IMG/VR virus record: IMGVR_UViG_3300031746_000055 | Coordinates: 1 to 42,321 of that record | Length of the DNA: 42,321 bases | Strand: one strand, 5' to 3' | Source of the DNA: a virus | Shown here: positions 39,573-42,321 of the stretch, one piece after another | Layout of the letters: each line of letters opens with the position of its first letter | Position numbering within the stretch: the stretch's first letter is position 1 | The notes under the pieces: generated by a model | Database searches by the model: none | What the model was told of the DNA's origin: nothing | Seen by the model: only the letters and a program-made list of their open reading frames with translations | Position numbers and translations under genes: made by a program

Positions 39573-40861
39573 TGAAAAAAATTCTATTGGCTTTATTTAT
39601 TCTATTATTCGCCACGAATTGCTTTGCTCAAGAAGTAATTAAGGACGCTAACAAGCAACTCTATTGCACTACTCTCGGCTCTGACAATGATGAAGTCATC
39701 ATCGGCGACCCCAATTCTCCCGATACATTCAAGCCAGAAATTAAATTTCAAAAATGGAAAATCCCCCAAACAGGCGAATATGAAAACTCCCTCACCATCA
39801 AACCCCTCTTTGACATCCCTAATGCCTTAACTACTCTATCAGGAAATAAGATTGAATACAAAGGGGATAAGATTGGTTGGTATGCTAATCCTGACCCTGA
39901 TAACTCTGACAACCTTAAATTCGGTCTTATCCTCTATGAGAAACCTGCCACAAATGTGTTTACTTTTGTTCTTGAGGGTTGGGAGGAGTTTGATTTCTTC
40001 TATCAACCGCCACTTAAAAACTTAAATCCTGATGGGTCTACTTGGGAAGATAATGGACACGGGGGAAAACTTTATCAACCTGCAAATGTTGTTGGTAGTT
40101 ATGCAATCTATCATAAAAATAAAAGAGACCATCTTCTTGGACAAACCAATTATGGTTGTGGAAAATTCGGACATTTTTATAATATTTTATTCACTGACGC
40201 TATTGGAAAAACAGAGAGAGTTTATCCCGATATTAAAGATGGATTGTATATTGTAAACCCTTCTTGGGACTTTCTCAATTCGGCAATTTATCCTGTAAAA
40301 GCAAATGATACTTTTGGAGAAACAGGTTTAGGAACAAGCGACGACTCTGGAAATAAGAATGTTTTTATGGCTTGGAAATCCAATTCTAACCCTTCTTCAA
40401 GCGGGACTTTAACCGCTATGACATCTGCGATGTATTCTACTGATGGCGGTGCTTATGGCAAGATGGCTTTATATGCTCACGTTGCAACAGGTAATGGTTA
40501 TCCAGGGAATTTAATAGCAAATTCCGCAACGGGGGCAATTTTGGCTTCAAGAACGACACCACCCACTTCCGATACTGCCACTTGGCTTACTGGGGCTACT
40601 GGCAGTGCTTCCATAGTATCAGGGACTCAATATTGGCATTGTAGCAATACTGAGGGAGATACTATGCACTTTATGCTTGATGATAATACTGGTAATTCTT
40701 ATGAATGGGGCGGGGCTGGTGATTATTATACTGATTTTCCAGACGCCACTGCTCCAGATGTTACAGTTAAATATAGAGACCATAGATATTCCATCTACGC
40801 CACCTACACCCCAGCAGGGGGGGCAGGCGGATTTACGGAACCGATTATAAACATATTTTAA
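39569..40861 (+). CDS. Third secreted-type fibre/adhesin-like protein
   Basis: The 430-residue product starts with a signal peptide ([20 protein letters not shown], then QEVIKD). The N-terminal ~250 residues contain aromatic strands ([33 protein letters not shown]). The rest is G/T/S-rich and ends with a short '[13 protein letters not shown]' tail. Cys-Phe-Ala-Gln could be read as a cleavage site. A fibre tip, adhesin or host-surface enzyme is possible; no catalytic motif is evident. It overlaps the preceding stop by four bases. Confidence 0.65.
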   Translation: MMKKILLALFILLFATNCFAQEVIKDANKQLYCTTLGSDNDEVIIGDPNSPDTFKPEIKFQKWKIPQTGEYENSLTIKPLFDIPNALTTLSGNKIEYKGDKIGWYANPDPDNSDNLKFGLILYEKPATNVFTFVLEGWEEFDFFYQPPLKNLNPDGSTWEDNGHGGKLYQPANVVGSYAIYHKNKRDHLLGQTNYGCGKFGHFYNILFTDAIGKTERVYPDIKDGLYIVNPSWDFLNSAIYPVKANDTFGETGLGTSDDSGNKNVFMAWKSNSNPSSSGTLTAMTSAMYSTDGGAYGKMALYAHVATGNGYPGNLIANSATGAILASRTTPPTSDTATWLTGATGSASIVSGTQYWHCSNTEGDTMHFMLDDNTGNSYEWGGAGDYYTDFPDATAPDVTVKYRDHRYSIYATYTPAGGAGGFTEPIINIF

Positions 40862-40908
40862 GGACTATCTATGGAACACGAATGTAAATTAAGGAAAAGG
40901 AGAGGGGA

Positions 40909-41148
40909 ATGGAATATTTAATATCGGGCGGATTATTGGTATTTTTTATTGGCGGGCTTGTGGTTTTGAATAAAGAAGTTTCCCGACGTCCGACATTTAA
41001 GGAAACTGATGAACGCTATAAAAAGGCAGAGGTCTGCGACGAAATCCACAAATCGGTTAATGAGAAACTTGATTGTTTGCCAGAAATAAAAGAAACTGTA
41101 ACCGAGATAAAAACCAAGATAGATATATTATTGAAAAATGGAAAATAA
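40909..41148 (+). CDS. Membrane-anchored coiled-coil protein of the lysis cassette
   Basis: The 79-residue product has one N-terminal transmembrane segment (LISGGLLVFFIGGLVVL) and a C-terminal coiled coil (VNEKLDCLPEIKETVTEIKT), similar to small holin-associated or spanin-like phage proteins. An AGGAGAGGGG ribosome site precedes the ATG. Being first of the cassette, it may be a holin partner or inner-membrane spanin. Confidence 0.6.
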   Translation: MEYLISGGLLVFFIGGLVVLNKEVSRRPTFKETDERYKKAEVCDEIHKSVNEKLDCLPEIKETVTEIKTKIDILLKNGK

Positions 41149-41320
41149 ACGCAATCCTCAATGTTCCTGCGGAAGTAAATTACGATGCCTTGAGATTATA
41201 AATGGAAGGGCTTATGTCCTATGTGTTGGTGTGGATTGTGATAAAAAGTGGCTTGCAAAGAGGTCGATGGACAAAAACTTAATGATATTCAAAGACGCAA
41301 AACAAGAATTTCATGGATAA
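41138..41320 (+). CDS. 60-residue Cys-rich protein
   Basis: The product carries C-S-C near residue 9, then C-L-E, C-V-G-V-D-C, a possible zinc ribbon, with a basic tail. It overlaps the preceding gene by 11 bases. One of the Cys-pair mini-proteins of this genome. Confidence 0.5.
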   Translation: MENKRNPQCSCGSKLRCLEIINGRAYVLCVGVDCDKKWLAKRSMDKNLMIFKDAKQEFHG

Positions 41321-41331
41321 GGGGGTGGAAT

Positions 41332-41568
41332 ATGGCAGATGAAGTAATTGTAAAGAAAGAAATATCAGGACGCAAGTTTGCAACTATAGCAGTAATATCT
41401 ACATTTTGCCTTATACAGGTTGGTTCTTTAATTCTTACTGTTGCTGGAAAGATGTCAATAGAGGTTTATCTGGCAAGCACAGGAAGTTTAGGAACTATAA
41501 CTTTATATATTGTTAAAGCATATTTTGATGATAAGGATAGAACACAAAACGGAGGAGGGGCGAAATGA
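41332..41568 (+). CDS. Holin-like protein with two membrane segments
   Basis: The start is placed at 41332 (ribosome site AAGGGGGTGG), not at the in-frame ATG at 41248. The 78-residue product has two hydrophobic segments (FATIAVISTFCLIQVGSLIL and a second near STGSLGTITLYIV) and a charged C-terminus (DDKDRTQNGGGAK), the class II holin layout. Confidence 0.6.
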   Translation: MADEVIVKKEISGRKFATIAVISTFCLIQVGSLILTVAGKMSIEVYLASTGSLGTITLYIVKAYFDDKDRTQNGGGAK

Positions 41569-41738
41569 AGATTTGGAAAAAGATATTGATTGTGTGTATT
41601 AGCGGAGCTTTAGTCTGGGGATTAGCTTATTGTGCAGGAATTTGGCAGGCATATTCTATGGTATTTGCGAGTTTCTCGGCAAGCATTACGGCATTATGTG
41701 CGATATCGACAGGATTCACTGGCACATCAAAGCCATAA
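41565..41738 (+). CDS. Small two-helix membrane protein
   Basis: The 57-residue product overlaps the previous stop by four bases and has two hydrophobic segments (ILIVCISGALVWGLAY and one near FASFSASITALCAIS). A second holin or antiholin of the same cassette is plausible. Confidence 0.5.
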   Translation: MKIWKKILIVCISGALVWGLAYCAGIWQAYSMVFASFSASITALCAISTGFTGTSKP

Positions 41739-41754
41739 GAAAGTGAGGTAAACA

Positions 41755-41967
41755 ATGGGATGGGAAGGAATAGGGGATTTAATCGGAACAATTGCTAAAT
41801 GGTGGACTCCAGAGAAAGTAAGGGAAAGGGCAAGGAATAAACTTGCCAAACTGAAAGAGGAAGAAAATGAGATACTTAAAAGACCGCCGAATCCAAAAAC
41901 TTCTGCTTGTCTGCTTGCTGTGCGTAGGGATATTACAAGGTTGCAAGCATACCTCGCCAACGGTTAA
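41755..41967 (+). CDS. Small amphipathic helical protein of the lysis cassette
   Basis: The 70-residue product starts M-G-W-E-G-I-G-D-L-I-G and continues with a helical K/E-rich stretch (KVRERARNKLAKLKEEENEI). The N-terminus is amphipathic, without a long membrane segment. It hosts the overlapping lipoprotein gene in another frame, like an Rz gene with Rz1, but lacks the anchor expected of an inner-membrane spanin. Confidence 0.5.
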   Translation: MGWEGIGDLIGTIAKWWTPEKVRERARNKLAKLKEEENEILKRPPNPKTSACLLAVRRDITRLQAYLANG

Positions 41968-42067
41968 AGAACCTCCACGCATTTGGTGGGGGAAAGTAGG
42001 AGAGCAACCTTCAGAAGTGTGGCCGAATTATGATTGGATAATTATATCAAGAGAAGATTATAAATGA
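41867..42067 (+). CDS. Rz1-like outer-membrane lipoprotein (o-spanin candidate)
   Basis: The 66-residue product has a basic N-terminus, a hydrophobic segment (LLLVCLLCVGI) and a lipobox L-Q-G-C with Cys26 at about residues 23-26. A short Pro-containing mature part (TVKEPPRIWWG) follows. It begins in a different frame inside the preceding gene. Its stop overlaps the next start (ATGA). This is the best evidence for a diderm host. Confidence 0.7.
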   Translation: MRYLKDRRIQKLLLVCLLCVGILQGCKHTSPTVKEPPRIWWGKVGEQPSEVWPNYDWIIISREDYK

Positions 42068-42321
42068 ATGAGTTTAGATTAGGCACTTTAGCGGCCATAG
42101 CATTAGGAATTTGTGTAGTTGACTGCTTTTTTTGGATGTGGGGCGGACGTTCTAAAAAATGGAGACGCAGGTTCATTGGTTCAACTATTCAGACATTATG
42201 TATAAATATCCTTGCTCTGATTACCGGCACTTGGGTCTGGCAGTTTACCATTTCCTTAATTCCAGAGGCAGGTTCGCGTTCTATGGGTTATGGTGGAGAT
42301 GAAATAAGAGAGAAGGTGATT
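42064..42321 (+). CDS. Multi-pass membrane protein, 5' part (continues at 1)
   Basis: The ATG at 42064 overlaps the lipoprotein stop. The frame is open for 86 codons to the window end and continues through the repeat into the ORF ending at 355, giving 161 residues. This first part has a hydrophobic N-terminal segment (LGTLAAIALGICVVDCFFWM), then a basic loop (GGRSKKWRRRF) and a second segment. Not recognised. Confidence 0.8.
   Translation, partial: MNEFRLGTLAAIALGICVVDCFFWMWGGRSKKWRRRFIGSTIQTLCINILALITGTWVWQFTISLIPEAGSRSMGYGGDEIREKVI
42195..42321. repeat. Right copy of 127-bp terminal direct repeat
   Basis: Identical to 1-127. See the left copy; its exact length and the reading frame across the joint indicate a circularly closing assembly. 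Confidence 0.95.

Noticed and set aside
1-42321. Integrase, CRISPR array, diversity-generating retroelement, insertion sequence
   Set aside because: No tyrosine or serine recombinase, reverse transcriptase, transposase or regularly spaced repeat array is visible.

Overview
The window is a complete, circularly closing genome of an uncultured tailed phage, about 42.2 kb and AT-rich. The first 127 bases (1-127) are repeated exactly at the end (42195-42321), and one open reading frame runs across the joint, so the non-redundant unit is about 42194 bp. Almost everything is on the + strand, tightly packed with ATGA/TAATG overlaps and strong AGGAGG-type ribosome sites. The host cannot be named from sequence alone. 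A short lipoprotein like an outer-membrane spanin, an O-antigen ligase-like protein and a prepilin peptidase suggest a diderm bacterium. No integrase, DNA polymerase, RNA polymerase, tRNA, rRNA or CRISPR array was found, so replication probably uses the host replisome, and nothing shows lysogeny.

Layout: (1) 42064-355 across the joint: membrane protein at the end of a lysis-type cassette. (2) 364-10005: tail and ejection module, with a head-tail adaptor, a propeller-like nozzle protein, two tail fibre/collar proteins, internal virion proteins and a 1098-residue protein resembling the LPD38 group. (3) 10002-10423: a small minus-strand island with a near-consensus promoter. (4) 10431-13719: VRR-NUC nuclease, small DNA-binding and zinc-ribbon proteins, two promoter/leader regions with boxA-like elements, an HNH protein and a CHAP endolysin. 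(5) 13732-17989: recombination and replication (RecT, a PD-(D/E)XK nuclease with unusual motif order, SSB, initiator-like protein). (6) 17982-24802: accessory genes, including a Gp37/Gp68 radical-SAM-like protein, YopX, homing endonucleases, RNA ligase, methyltransferase and a tandem glycosyltransferase. (7) 25282-33828: terminase, portal, small head genes, prepilin peptidase, scaffold, N4gp56-like capsid and a secreted-type small protein. (8) 33874-40861: O-antigen ligase, coiled-coil protein and three fibre/adhesin proteins with Sec-type signal peptides. (9) 40909-42321: lysis cassette.

The most interesting signal is a combination. Five putative virion or assembly proteins (adaptor at 364, fibre at 3973, internal protein at 4975, scaffold at 31029, capsid at 31977) start with the same kind of leader, roughly K-x-L-L-W-x-I-L-x-D-E-R-G, which resembles the leaders of Flp/Tad prepilins. 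The phage also encodes a miniature A24-type prepilin peptidase (30145-30510) just upstream of the scaffold and capsid. Four other late proteins carry Sec-type signal peptides. I infer that virion proteins may be membrane-targeted and processed by the phage's own prepilin peptidase. I know of no described system like this; it is a hypothesis that N-terminal sequencing of virions would settle.
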